Of a stretch of DNA of 64,000 nucleotides, positions 8,662 to 16,114 are shown piece by piece (position 1 is the first letter of the stretch; the number at the start of each line of letters is the position of its first letter). Under the pieces are notes generated by a model, which was not told where the DNA came from, searched no databases, and was given only the letters and a program-made list of their open reading frames with translations. The translations under genes and the position numbers were made by a program. The stretch is from an uncultured Bacteroidales bacterium (lineage in GTDB: Bacteria > Bacteroidota > Bacteroidia > Bacteroidales > Paludibacteraceae), in the NCBI GenBank assembly GCA_937891975.1, contig CALAUA010000001.1, positions 13,560-77,559 on the forward strand, read 5' to 3'.

Positions 8662-8693
8662 CAAAGGTACTGCTTTTTTTTGAAACTACCAAA
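8662..8693 (-). promoter_or_regulatory. Promoter of rpsO
   Basis: Minus strand: TTTG (8693-8690), 20 nt, TACCTTTG (8669-8662). The transcript would have a ~90-nt leader. Confidence 0.8.
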
Positions 8694-8714
8694 CAAAATC
8701 ACATTTTTGTTTAT

Positions 8715-9599
8715 TTATTGATGAATTTCAAATGGGAAACTGCCAATCAATTCGCCATCCACAAAGAAATCAGCGTTGTATATACCCGTTTGTAGTATCT
8801 CTTCTACTAGCCAATATAATGATCCCGATATCTCTTCGCCCGCATACTCAAATTCTTTTGATACGGAATAAGCAATCTCGCTGTTCTCGAAATGAAAGAC
8901 GTCGTTCAAACTTTTTTGCATCACTTCGCCATCAGGACGAGTGATACGCATATAGAGCATTTTCATGCCTGGCGCATTAGTGATATTGCGACCAACAGTG
9001 TAGTCAAACTGCAATTTCTGAATCTGGTTATAAATAGAAGTTTTGCGATCACGTTTGTTGAGCGGAATCATTTGGAACTCTGTAATTTCCAACATGGAGG
9101 CACGAGAAACTACTTCTGCCAATTGGGTGCGCTCCTCTTCGAGCTGTTGCGCTTGACGAGCTACCTCCTGATATTGCTGTTTAACTTGCTGATTTTCTGC
9201 AACCAATCGTTTGTTGGTACGGTCAAGTGAGTCGATTTGGTGTACATAACTCACCATCACCTGGCGCACAGTAGCCAACTCCTTTTTGAGTTCAGCAATG
9301 CGGCGAGCGTTAGTCACCTTGGTGATACGCAACTCCTCCAAGAGGTCTTGGACGCGTTGTTTCTCTTGCGACAGGAGTTCCACCAACGAGTCGTTGTGGA
9401 TATCTGGCGTTTGGTAGCCATCGAACTGGATAGCCAACTCTTCGTACTCATCTTCCAACTGCTCCTTCTCAAACTCCATGAGTTCGACCATCTCCTTCAT
9501 CTCCGTTTTTTGTTGGAGATTCATCCATACGAGCGCACATACGCACAGCGCCAAGACAACAAGTCCTATAATTAAAGCAATATATTTATTCTTACTCAT
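8715..9599 (-). CDS. Membrane-anchored coiled-coil protein of unknown function
   Basis: 294 aa. One N-terminal membrane helix (~8-27, 'IALIIGLVVLALCVCALVWM') is followed by a long Glu/Gln/Leu-rich coiled coil (~30-170) and a C-terminal beta-rich domain ('YMRITRPDGEVMQKSLNDVF', 'LYWLVEEILQTGIYNADFFVDGELIGSF'). The family is not recognised with certainty. Its start codon overlaps the murF stop (ATGA), so translation is coupled and an envelope role is plausible by context only. Confidence 0.8.
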   Translation of the reverse strand: MSKNKYIALIIGLVVLALCVCALVWMNLQQKTEMKEMVELMEFEKEQLEDEYEELAIQFDGYQTPDIHNDSLVELLSQEKQRVQDLLEELRITKVTNARRIAELKKELATVRQVMVSYVHQIDSLDRTNKRLVAENQQVKQQYQEVARQAQQLEEERTQLAEVVSRASMLEITEFQMIPLNKRDRKTSIYNQIQKLQFDYTVGRNITNAPGMKMLYMRITRPDGEVMQKSLNDVFHFENSEIAYSVSKEFEYAGEEISGSLYWLVEEILQTGIYNADFFVDGELIGSFPFEIHQ

Positions 9600-10912
9600 A
9601 ATACGTCTAATAATTTTTCCATTTGGGTTGAACGTGATCCCTTGAGGAGGATGTTTTTATCACGCAAAGGGTTCGTTTCCAGATATTTATGCAATTGCTC
9701 TACATTCTCAAACACTGGGTATGGCGAAGTAGTTTGCATGTATTCTTCACCTACAAGGAGGACGTTATCAGCTTTGCGCTCTGCCAACATATTCACTATA
9801 TTCTGGTGCTCGAGGTGCGAATACTCGCCCAATTCACGCATAGCACCAAGAATGTATGTATCACCCTTGAATGCATTGATAGCCGCCTGCATGGAGGTCG
9901 GGTTAGCGTTGTAGGCATCTACAATCAGATGGTTATTAGCCGTTTGCATGGCTTGCGAGCGGTTGTTGGTGGGCACATATTGGCGAATTGCCTCCAATGC
10001 TTGTTCAGGGGAGATGCCAAAATACTCTCCTACACATATTGCTGCCGATACATTCTCTGCATTGTACTCACCTACAAGATGCGTGCCACTGGGCATGGTG
10101 CCAGTTGCGTAAGCAACAGAGCGGATATTGGACGCCGCTGAAGCGGCTATAGGATATGGGACGCCCTGCGGGCTATTGGACACTTCGCTATTGGTCATAG
10201 GCGATGAGGCAAGAGCATTCTCATGCATGCGCATGAGGTAAGGGTTGTCGGCATTGCGGAAGATGATTCCGTTGTGGGCTACAAGGTAGTCGTATAGCTC
10301 TTGTTTGGTGCGCTGAACGCCCTCAAACGAGCCAAAGCCCTCTAAGTGCGCACGACCGACGTTGGTGATGAGCCCGTAGCTAGGTTCGGCAATATCCACC
10401 AGTTCTTTGATATCCCCAGGATGGGATGCCCCCATTTCCACAATCGCCATCTCGTGTGCGCGCGTGATTTGTAATAAGGTAAGAGGTACACCAATCTGGT
10501 TGTTGAGATTGCCTTGTGTGTAGTGGAGATTATATTTGGTAGATAAAACGGTTGCCAAGAGTTCTTTGGTGGTAGTCTTGCCGTTGGTGCCTGTGATACC
10601 GATGATAGGCAATCCCAGTTCACGACGCCAATCACGGGCAAGGTCTTGCAAAGCAAGCAGGGTATCCTCTACAAGAAGGATGCGGTGCTTAGACGGCGTG
10701 TTGCCTAATGGGTTATGGGTAAGGGTGTCAAACACCTCTGGGTTGTCGATGACAGCCAACGAGGCACCGCTTTCGAGGGCTTGTTTGGCAAACGTATTAC
10801 CATCAAAACGCTCGCCGTGCAATGCAAAGAACACGCAACCTGCGGGCAGATGGCGTGTGTCTGTACTCACGCAAAGCGAATCTTTATCTTTTATTAGAAA
10901 ATCCCAATTCAT
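9596..10912 (-). CDS. murF: UDP-N-acetylmuramoyl-tripeptide--D-alanyl-D-alanine ligase
   Basis: 438 aa from ATG 10912 (MNWDFLIKDKDSLCVST). It catalyses the last cytoplasmic step of UDP-MurNAc-pentapeptide synthesis. Mur-ligase signs: ATP loop 'GITGTNGKTTTKEL' (~109), 'MGASHPGDI', 'DAYNANPTSM' and a C-terminal domain with 'VLLVGEEY'. Residues ~238-262 (between 'ENALASS' and 'VAYATG') are encoded by three mini-hairpin repeat units, an in-frame insertion in the central domain. It has its own promoter, with a leader of about 15 nt, and is coupled to the next gene. Confidence 0.95.
   Translation of the reverse strand: MNWDFLIKDKDSLCVSTDTRHLPAGCVFFALHGERFDGNTFAKQALESGASLAVIDNPEVFDTLTHNPLGNTPSKHRILLVEDTLLALQDLARDWRRELGLPIIGITGTNGKTTTKELLATVLSTKYNLHYTQGNLNNQIGVPLTLLQITRAHEMAIVEMGASHPGDIKELVDIAEPSYGLITNVGRAHLEGFGSFEGVQRTKQELYDYLVAHNGIIFRNADNPYLMRMHENALASSPMTNSEVSNSPQGVPYPIAASAASNIRSVAYATGTMPSGTHLVGEYNAENVSAAICVGEYFGISPEQALEAIRQYVPTNNRSQAMQTANNHLIVDAYNANPTSMQAAINAFKGDTYILGAMRELGEYSHLEHQNIVNMLAERKADNVLLVGEEYMQTTSPYPVFENVEQLHKYLETNPLRDKNILLKGSRSTQMEKLLDVL
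10127..10200 (+). repeat. Three mini-hairpin repeat units inside murF
   Basis: Units read GGAC-GCCGC-TGAA-GCGGC-TATAGG, GGGAC-GCCC-TGC-GGGC-TATTGG and a degenerate GGACACTTCGCTATTGG. Flanks are conserved while the stem differs and stays self-complementary. Confidence 0.8.
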
Positions 10913-10933
10913 TGCAACATACCATTTTGCCTG

Positions 10934-10965
10934 CAAAGTTACAAAAAAAAATGCACATACGCAAA
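10934..10965 (-). promoter_or_regulatory. Promoter of murF
   Basis: Minus strand: TTTG (10965-10962), 20 nt, TAACTTTG (10941-10934); 21 nt before ATG 10912. Confidence 0.8.
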
Positions 10966-10990
10966 TGCGCAGTGCATTTTTTGTTTAGCG

Positions 10991-11012
10991 AAGACCCTTC
11001 GGGCTACTATTT
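10991..11012 (+). repeat. Mini-hairpin repeat unit in the murF/cotH gap
   Basis: GA-CCC-TTC-GGG-CTACT followed by TTTA, the same constant-flank hairpin family as at 10127-10200 and 56483-56501. Confidence 0.55.
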
Positions 11013-11051
11013 AATGTTTAGTCGTCCCTTTCTCACCTTTCCGTTGAAATT

Positions 11052-12821
11052 TTATTTCACTATTATCTTCTTTCCATTCTGAATATAGACTCCCGCGTTC
11101 TTTGGTTTATTGACGGGAAAACCTAATATAGTATATATTTGTTTTCTTACTTCTTCGCCCTCATAAATCACGACATTTGTGCTTGTATTTCCCTTAAACT
11201 CCCCATTATTCAAATAGTTAAATCGCTCTTTTATCCATTTTTTTATAAACTCTAACTCACTATAAAAATCCAAATTGATTCCAGCAACATCCGTATCTCC
11301 GCTCCATCGCAACTCTTCGCGAGTGGCAGCACCACCACGCTCAAATAACGAGAAATATTTTTCAAATCGCGCTATTAACGAATCTGCATTCAGATATATT
11401 GGCGCTAATTCCTTGTATCTATACTGAACCGCACTTGCATAGTAAGGTATATTTAAAATTCTATCTATTACACGCATCTGTTTCGAACGCATATCTACCT
11501 CAGGACCAAAACTATCAGGGTGCGGTTCAATATCCGTATAATTTTGCCCTATTGTACAATCTAGATCCCATACTCCTATAGTTAGTTTTTTGTCCATTTC
11601 TCTATCATAACATCCCCAAAACATATTTTTTCCACAATTATCACGCGCAACGAGGACATTTACAAACAGATAGTAATCTATCAAGATTGGCACATCAAAA
11701 TAATCTTCTACCTTCTCTTCAAATAGTAAATCAGAACTATTCACTACAAAATCTATTGCGTTATATAGGGTAGAATAATCGGTAGGATTAACATCATCAA
11801 AATCAGGGTATTTCGTTTCAAATCCACGATAGGTTTCCTGATTATTATCATAGTTTTTTAAATCAGTCATTCCCGTACCATCCCATGAATCAGTTTTCCA
11901 TAGTTGTCCATGAAAGACTTCATTCTCCTCATCATATTTTTTCAACTGCATTTGTTCTTGATCCACATTTTCGCACATAGAATACAATCCTCTATACTCA
12001 TTATTTAAAATTACTTCCACAAAAGTCCCTCTTGAATTGGTAATCGCATTAGGAGCTTTATCTATGTAATATGGTTTGCGTGCCATATCTTGCCATAGCT
12101 CATGACATATTAGATTGCGGCAACGTGATAAATCTACTTGGCCAGCATTTAGAATCCAATAATTATTTGTACGCAATCCAAAGAACTGACGTTTTTGTTT
12201 TTTCCCTTTTTCATTAACAAACTTTAATGTATAATTACGCTTATTTTTTCCTTCTCCATTTGTTGTGCCGCCACGCCATTTTATTTTGGCTAACATATCA
12301 CTATTATAGCCCACACTATCTGGATGGTACAAATGTACGATACCATTCTGGTAGTCATATCCGAACTCACCTTGTAGCACTACAATGGGAAGATTCGTAA
12401 ATGTAATAGGAAAACACATACTATCACTATTATTAAAATATGCTTTAAGGTAGTAAACCTTATTCCCTATAACATCTTCAAAAATAACACTATCATTTAA
12501 ATTCACGAGGCTATCATTTAAACGCATAGAATGCCATACTAACGTATCTATGATAACACCTGCTGTTGTATCTATTGTACAAGTTGTTGAATATTTCGTA
12601 CTATCAATGGTATCATCAAATTGCTTTATTTTAAATAAAGTATCAGAACATATTCTCGCTATATAGTCATTCGTAAATAGGCTATCTGAAATAGCGCACA
12701 TATATACGCTATCTGTAGCATTAAATACAAGGTGTTTACCATTAATTGTAAATTGTGCACATACTCCATTGGCAATTGGTTGCATTACTAGCATTACAAG
12801 CAGTATACAAATAAATCTCAT
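11052..12821 (-). CDS. CotH-kinase-family secreted protein with T9SS-like C-terminal domain
   Basis: 589 aa from ATG 12821, which gives a signal peptide (MRFICILLVMLVMQ...CAQF). The central region has CotH signs: 'RGGTTNGEGKNKRNYTLKF', 'NNYWILNAGQVDLSRCRNL', 'NEYRGLYSMCENVDQ' and 'IGVWDLDCTIG'. CotH-family proteins are atypical secreted protein kinases, best known from spore coats; the target in Bacteroidetes is unknown. The last ~45 residues ('VRKQIYTILGFPVNKPKNAG...YIQNGKKIIVK') fit a type-A T9SS sorting domain, which suggests export through the Gld/Por machine. A second CotH gene lies at 57803-59182. The leader contains a structured RNA candidate. Confidence 0.8.
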   Translation of the reverse strand: MRFICILLVMLVMQPIANGVCAQFTINGKHLVFNATDSVYMCAISDSLFTNDYIARICSDTLFKIKQFDDTIDSTKYSTTCTIDTTAGVIIDTLVWHSMRLNDSLVNLNDSVIFEDVIGNKVYYLKAYFNNSDSMCFPITFTNLPIVVLQGEFGYDYQNGIVHLYHPDSVGYNSDMLAKIKWRGGTTNGEGKNKRNYTLKFVNEKGKKQKRQFFGLRTNNYWILNAGQVDLSRCRNLICHELWQDMARKPYYIDKAPNAITNSRGTFVEVILNNEYRGLYSMCENVDQEQMQLKKYDEENEVFHGQLWKTDSWDGTGMTDLKNYDNNQETYRGFETKYPDFDDVNPTDYSTLYNAIDFVVNSSDLLFEEKVEDYFDVPILIDYYLFVNVLVARDNCGKNMFWGCYDREMDKKLTIGVWDLDCTIGQNYTDIEPHPDSFGPEVDMRSKQMRVIDRILNIPYYASAVQYRYKELAPIYLNADSLIARFEKYFSLFERGGAATREELRWSGDTDVAGINLDFYSELEFIKKWIKERFNYLNNGEFKGNTSTNVVIYEGEEVRKQIYTILGFPVNKPKNAGVYIQNGKKIIVK

Positions 12822-12879
12822 AATTTTTACAATTTTTATAATTCTTAAATGTTTAAACACAAACAAGTAGGACTGCATT

Positions 12880-13151
12880 GTCGCTGTTTCGCTTTACAAA
12901 GCTCTCGCATTACCTTCGGTATAGAATAAGCACCCCGAAGCCCATGCCGATATGTACGCACACACCTATCTTTTTTAGGTGTACGGAGATAGATACACAT
13001 ATCCCGAGGACATCAAAATGCTGCAATGTCTTGGAATGATTCTTTGAATTTGCAAGATTCTGAGAAGCCAAGCACAAAGCGTATTTGACGCCTTTATTAT
13101 GTCTTGTAATTGCCCACCCAAAAGACATAATCCCAAGCGTGGGCTAATTAC
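12880..13151 (-). ncRNA. Structured RNA candidate (leader of cotH gene or independent sRNA)
   Basis: A good promoter (13157-13188) would start transcription close to 13151. The first ~56 nt of the transcript then carry two perfect or near-perfect stems in A-B-A'-B' order: 13151-13139 with 13117-13106 (12 bp, one bulge) and 13131-13122 with 13105-13096 (10 bp), i.e. an H-type pseudoknot or two exclusive folds. Further down are a long hairpin (outer GATATGT/ACATATC, inner ACACCTA/TAGGTGT), a CTTCGG/CCGAAG hairpin and a GCTTT/AAAGC hairpin. No clear terminator is seen before the cotH start, so it could be its 330-nt leader. The 3' end is approximate and the class is not recognised. Confidence 0.5.
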
Positions 13152-13156
13152 GAGCG

Positions 13157-13188
13157 CAAAGGTACAACAAAATTTGTGGATATGCAAG
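13157..13188 (-). promoter_or_regulatory. Promoter of the structured RNA / cotH leader
   Basis: Minus strand: CTTG (13188-13185), 20 nt, TACCTTTG (13164-13157), followed by GC. Confidence 0.8.
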
Positions 13189-13221
13189 CAAATAGCGATT
13201 TTTTTTGCTATTTGCTGGATA

Positions 13222-13285
13222 ATGGACGCTCGCATAACGAGCTATGGGACGCCGTTAGGCTATTGGACGGCGTTTCGTCTATTGG
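13222..13285 (+). repeat. Three mini-hairpin repeat units, intergenic
   Basis: Units: GGAC-GCTCG-CATAA-CGAGC-TATGG, GGGAC-GCC-GTTA-GGC-TATTGG and GGAC-GGCG-TTT-CGTC-TATTGG. Same flanks as the copies inside murF, but different self-complementary stems. Part of the 700-base gene-free gap 12822-13525. Confidence 0.8.
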
Positions 13286-13312
13286 AGATATAGGGGGCAG
13301 TACAATGTAATT

Positions 13313-13396
13313 CTATAGGGAAGGTTGCTGAATAACCTAAGAATAACCTATAAATCACCTAAGAATCACCTAAGAATCACCTAAGATTTATAGGTG
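13313..13396 (+). repeat. Anchored 11-bp tandem repeat (copy 1)
   Basis: Anchor CTATAGGGAAGGTTGCTG, then five 11-mers of the type AATAACCTAAG/AATCACCTAAG (13331-13385) and an inverted end ATTTATAGGTG. An inverted-orientation relative with the same anchor is at 49311-49385. Confidence 0.9.
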
Positions 13397-13444
13397 CGTT
13401 TGGTGTGACAAAACCTTGAGTTCTTGCAAGTAAAAATATGAAAA

Positions 13445-13480
13445 AATCGCCATTTATGCCCGAAAACATAAATGGCGATT
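13445..13480 (-). terminator. Terminator of the MFS gene
   Basis: 14-bp perfect stem AATCGCCATTTATG / CATAAATGGCGATT with an 8-nt loop; on the minus strand it is followed by a T run, 45 nt after the MFS stop. Confidence 0.9.
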
Positions 13481-13525
13481 GAGTATATTCCCAAATGGAA
13501 TGAACTAATCTTTTACACGCAAAAG

Positions 13526-14899
13526 TTATTTTTTGTTAGGCAATTCGAGGCCGTAGCCCTTTTTCTTATCTTCTACCTTAAGAGCGAGGCTGAGCAAGAA
13601 TGCCAACACACCAAACGAAGCGAAGACAATCATAGGAACTACATAGCCATTGGTAGAAACGCGGAGCGTACCAATCAACATAGGCACCAAGCACAAGCCG
13701 ATATTCTGTACCCAGAAAATCAAGCAATAAGCTGAACCCAAGATCTTCTCATCAATAATCTTTGGCACAGAAGGCCACATAGATGCTGGCACCAAAGAGA
13801 AACTAACACCCAACACGAGAATAGTGCAGAGTGCCAAGGTCTTGCTTGGATAAAGTGGCAAGACAAAGGCGAAAATACTATGGCAAATAACCATGATAAT
13901 TGCACCTACCATCATCATCGATGCACCTTTACCCTTATAATCAATAAACATACCGAGGAATGGAGTCAAGACCATCGCCAAGATTGGGAACCACTTGAAC
14001 AAGCCAGATGCCTCGGCGTTGCTGATCATCAATGTCTCCTCGAGGAAGTTGGTGGCAAAGCGTTGGAATGGGAAGATAGCTGAATAGTACAATACGCACA
14101 GGAGCGCGATAATCCAGAACATCTTGCTAGAGAAGATCTTACCCAGGTCAGACACGTGGAACTCATCCTCTGGATCGTGCATATCTGTTGCCTCACCAAT
14201 AGCCACGAGTTGTTTGTCGAACTTGGTGTCCATAATGGTGAACACGAAGAAGTTGAGCAAGCCCACTACGAGCAGAAGCGCAGCGAAAAGCAATGAAGCC
14301 ACTACAGATGGTTGACCATTGACAGCAAAATGCTCGCTGATAGCAGGAGAGAACGCCATGGCAGCGAAGACGCCAATACGAGCGATAGCCATCTCAAGAC
14401 CCATAGCAAGTGCCATCTCTTTGCCTTTGAACCACTTAGCGAGGATCTTACTAACAGTAGTACCCGCCATCTCGCAGCCGCAGCCGAAGATCATAAAACC
14501 GAAAGCAGCCATCTTAGCAGAGCCTGGCATAGCCGTCCACCAAGAGTTGAGCCATACGATATTGTTGGCATCAAACCAGTCAGAGATACCGATATATTTG
14601 ATAGACGCGCCGAGTACCATCAAGCCCGCAGAAAGCAAGCCCGTGAAGCGAACGCCCATCTTATCTAGGATGATTCCAGCAAAAATGAGGAAGCCAAAGA
14701 CACAAAGGATATATTCCGCAGAAGCGTATGTACCGAAGATACCTTGATCCCAACCGAGTGTGTCGTTGAGCACAGATGCCAATGGAGAAAGAATATCCAC
14801 GAACATGTACGCGAAGAACATCATCGATGCCACTAGAATAAGCACCGTCCAACGTGCAACAGCAGAGTCGCGGAGAGTTTGTTGAAGTTGTTTAGTCAT
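13526..14899 (-). CDS. Major facilitator superfamily transporter
   Basis: 457 aa with about 12 hydrophobic segments in two halves joined by a charged loop ('DTKFDKQLVAIGEATDMHDPEDEF', ~215-240). The N-terminal half has the MFS loop 'GIILDKMGVRFTGLL' (motif A variant G-x3-D-x-x-G). Substrate is not readable from the sequence. The gene lies 38 nt downstream of a 41-aa protein gene at the end of the PorG-BamA run; the gap holds a 10-bp tandem repeat. A strong terminator follows. Confidence 0.9.
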   Translation of the reverse strand: MTKQLQQTLRDSAVARWTVLILVASMMFFAYMFVDILSPLASVLNDTLGWDQGIFGTYASAEYILCVFGFLIFAGIILDKMGVRFTGLLSAGLMVLGASIKYIGISDWFDANNIVWLNSWWTAMPGSAKMAAFGFMIFGCGCEMAGTTVSKILAKWFKGKEMALAMGLEMAIARIGVFAAMAFSPAISEHFAVNGQPSVVASLLFAALLLVVGLLNFFVFTIMDTKFDKQLVAIGEATDMHDPEDEFHVSDLGKIFSSKMFWIIALLCVLYYSAIFPFQRFATNFLEETLMISNAEASGLFKWFPILAMVLTPFLGMFIDYKGKGASMMMVGAIIMVICHSIFAFVLPLYPSKTLALCTILVLGVSFSLVPASMWPSVPKIIDEKILGSAYCLIFWVQNIGLCLVPMLIGTLRVSTNGYVVPMIVFASFGVLAFLLSLALKVEDKKKGYGLELPNKK

Positions 14900-14900
14900 A

Positions 14901-14937
14901 GTTGTGTAGTGTGGTGTAGTGTTGTGTAGAGTTGTAT
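14901..14937 (-). repeat. 10-bp tandem repeat between two genes
   Basis: Minus strand reads three 10-mers TACACAACAC, TACACCACAC, TACACAACTA just upstream of the MFS start codon. Confidence 0.7.
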
Positions 14938-15063
14938 TTACAAGGCTTCGTCCTCTGGTTTTTCAACCAAGGGACGAGGCTGTATTTTTTTCTTTTTTTT
15001 GAGCCATGCTGCTTTACGTTGTTCGTACTCAGCATAGTGAGATTCCAAATAGCCGTCAGCCAT
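14938..15063 (-). CDS. 41-aa conserved-looking small protein
   Basis: Starts MADGYLESHYAEYEQRKAAW, followed by a run of lysines (LKKKKK) and an acidic end (KPEDEAL). Its ATG shares one base with the ompH stop codon (TAATG), an arrangement that supports real, coupled translation. Small proteins opening with a similar MADxYLE...YE...K pattern are common in Bacteroidetes and are usually left without a function. Highly charged, no signal peptide, no membrane helix. Confidence 0.65.
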   Translation of the reverse strand: MADGYLESHYAEYEQRKAAWLKKKKKIQPRPLVEKPEDEAL

Positions 15064-15554
15064 TACTTGATGCCTAACTCAGCTTTTACGGCAGCAGAGA
15101 GATCGAGTGCATCAGGTGCGATGTATAGCATTGCAGCTTGATCCATCACGTAAGTACAACTTTGAGCAGCACCCACTTTATTGATTGCCTCCAATAATTT
15201 AGCACGAACAGGTTGAAGATACTCAACTTGCTTAGCTTGCAAATCTTGTTGTACGGTTTGGTAGAACATTTGCATACGTTGCTCCATTTCAGCCAACTCT
15301 TGTTGACGGAACTCACGAACACCAGCAGTCATGGTAGATTGTTGTTGTTGGAACTCAGTAAGTTTTTTGTTAAACTCTTCTTGCATATTTGCAAGTTGCA
15401 GTTCGTAAGAAGATTGCAAAGAATCAAGTTTCTCACCTGCTTGTTTGGTTTCAGGCATCAAAGCCATAATCTCTTGAGAATTAACGTGTCCAATTTTTTG
15501 TGCGCTTGCGAAGATTGGTAATACCAATGCAAGCATAAGAATCATTTTTTTCAT
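15063..15554 (-). CDS. OmpH/Skp-family periplasmic chaperone (second copy)
   Basis: 163 aa. Signal peptide MKKMILMLALVLPIFASAQ, then 'KIGHVNSQEIMALMPE', the classic OmpH opening, a long coiled coil (~40-115, Gln/Glu-rich) and a C-terminal 'YVMDQAAMLYIAPDALDLS' segment. Skp-type trimers hold unfolded outer-membrane proteins on the way to BamA. It lies 24 nt downstream of a paralogue and downstream of bamA, so it belongs to the same run. Confidence 0.9.
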   Translation of the reverse strand: MKKMILMLALVLPIFASAQKIGHVNSQEIMALMPETKQAGEKLDSLQSSYELQLANMQEEFNKKLTEFQQQQSTMTAGVREFRQQELAEMEQRMQMFYQTVQQDLQAKQVEYLQPVRAKLLEAINKVGAAQSCTYVMDQAAMLYIAPDALDLSAAVKAELGIK

Positions 15555-15578
15555 TGTGTTATCGTTTTTTTTATGTTA

Positions 15579-16112
15579 TTATTTCGCTCCTAATTTCTCT
15601 AACACCTTATCTGATATATCTAGTTTGCTAGACATATATATGAGACTAGGGTCTGCCGAACGGTCTTTGACTACATCGTAGCGATTTTCGTTAGCAATAT
15701 CTTGGATTGCGGTATAAATCTCATCTTGAATGGGTTTGAGAAGGGCTTCGCGCTTTTTATACCATTCACCTTCCTGACCGAAGTACTTGCGTTTGAGTTC
15801 GAGTACCTCTTGTTCTTTTGCAAGAATCTCCTCTTCTCTTCGTTGTTTCATATCTTCGGATAGGAAAATTTGTTCCGTTTGATAGTTCGTTGCCAAAATC
15901 TGTGCCTCTTGTTGGGCAGTTTCGATATCCTTCTGCCACCTTCTGGAAATCATATTGAGTTGTTCGTTGGCAGTTTCATATTGTGGCAGATTCTTGAGGA
16001 TATATTGCATATCCACGTATGCCATAGCAAACTTCTGAGCCACGAGAGGAGTCGTAACAGCCCAACCGCAGCATATCATCAAGGCGATTAAAATATATCG
16101 TTTCATCTTCAT
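15579..16112 (-). CDS. OmpH/Skp-family periplasmic chaperone (first copy)
   Basis: 177 aa from ATG 16112 (MKMKRYILIALMI...); longer in-frame extensions reach into bamA and are rejected. Signal peptide, 'FAMAYVDMQYILKNLPQYETANEQL', coiled coil and 'DPSLIYMSSKLDISDKVLEKLG' end. It begins 2 nt after the bamA stop. Two tandem Skp-like genes behind bamA are a common Bacteroidetes arrangement; the two differ in length and in their coiled-coil region, so they may serve different clients. Confidence 0.9.
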   Translation of the reverse strand: MKMKRYILIALMICCGWAVTTPLVAQKFAMAYVDMQYILKNLPQYETANEQLNMISRRWQKDIETAQQEAQILATNYQTEQIFLSEDMKQRREEEILAKEQEVLELKRKYFGQEGEWYKKREALLKPIQDEIYTAIQDIANENRYDVVKDRSADPSLIYMSSKLDISDKVLEKLGAK

Positions 16113-16114
16113 AA

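Noticed and set aside
13060..13110. tmRNA-like tag, because the frame reads KYALCLA
   Set aside because: No stop after the tag, no tRNA-like ends and no SsrA pairing around it.
12910..13128. 72-codon open frame in the structured RNA region
   Set aside because: The sequence is better explained by paired stems, and the product has no signal, domain or plausible composition.
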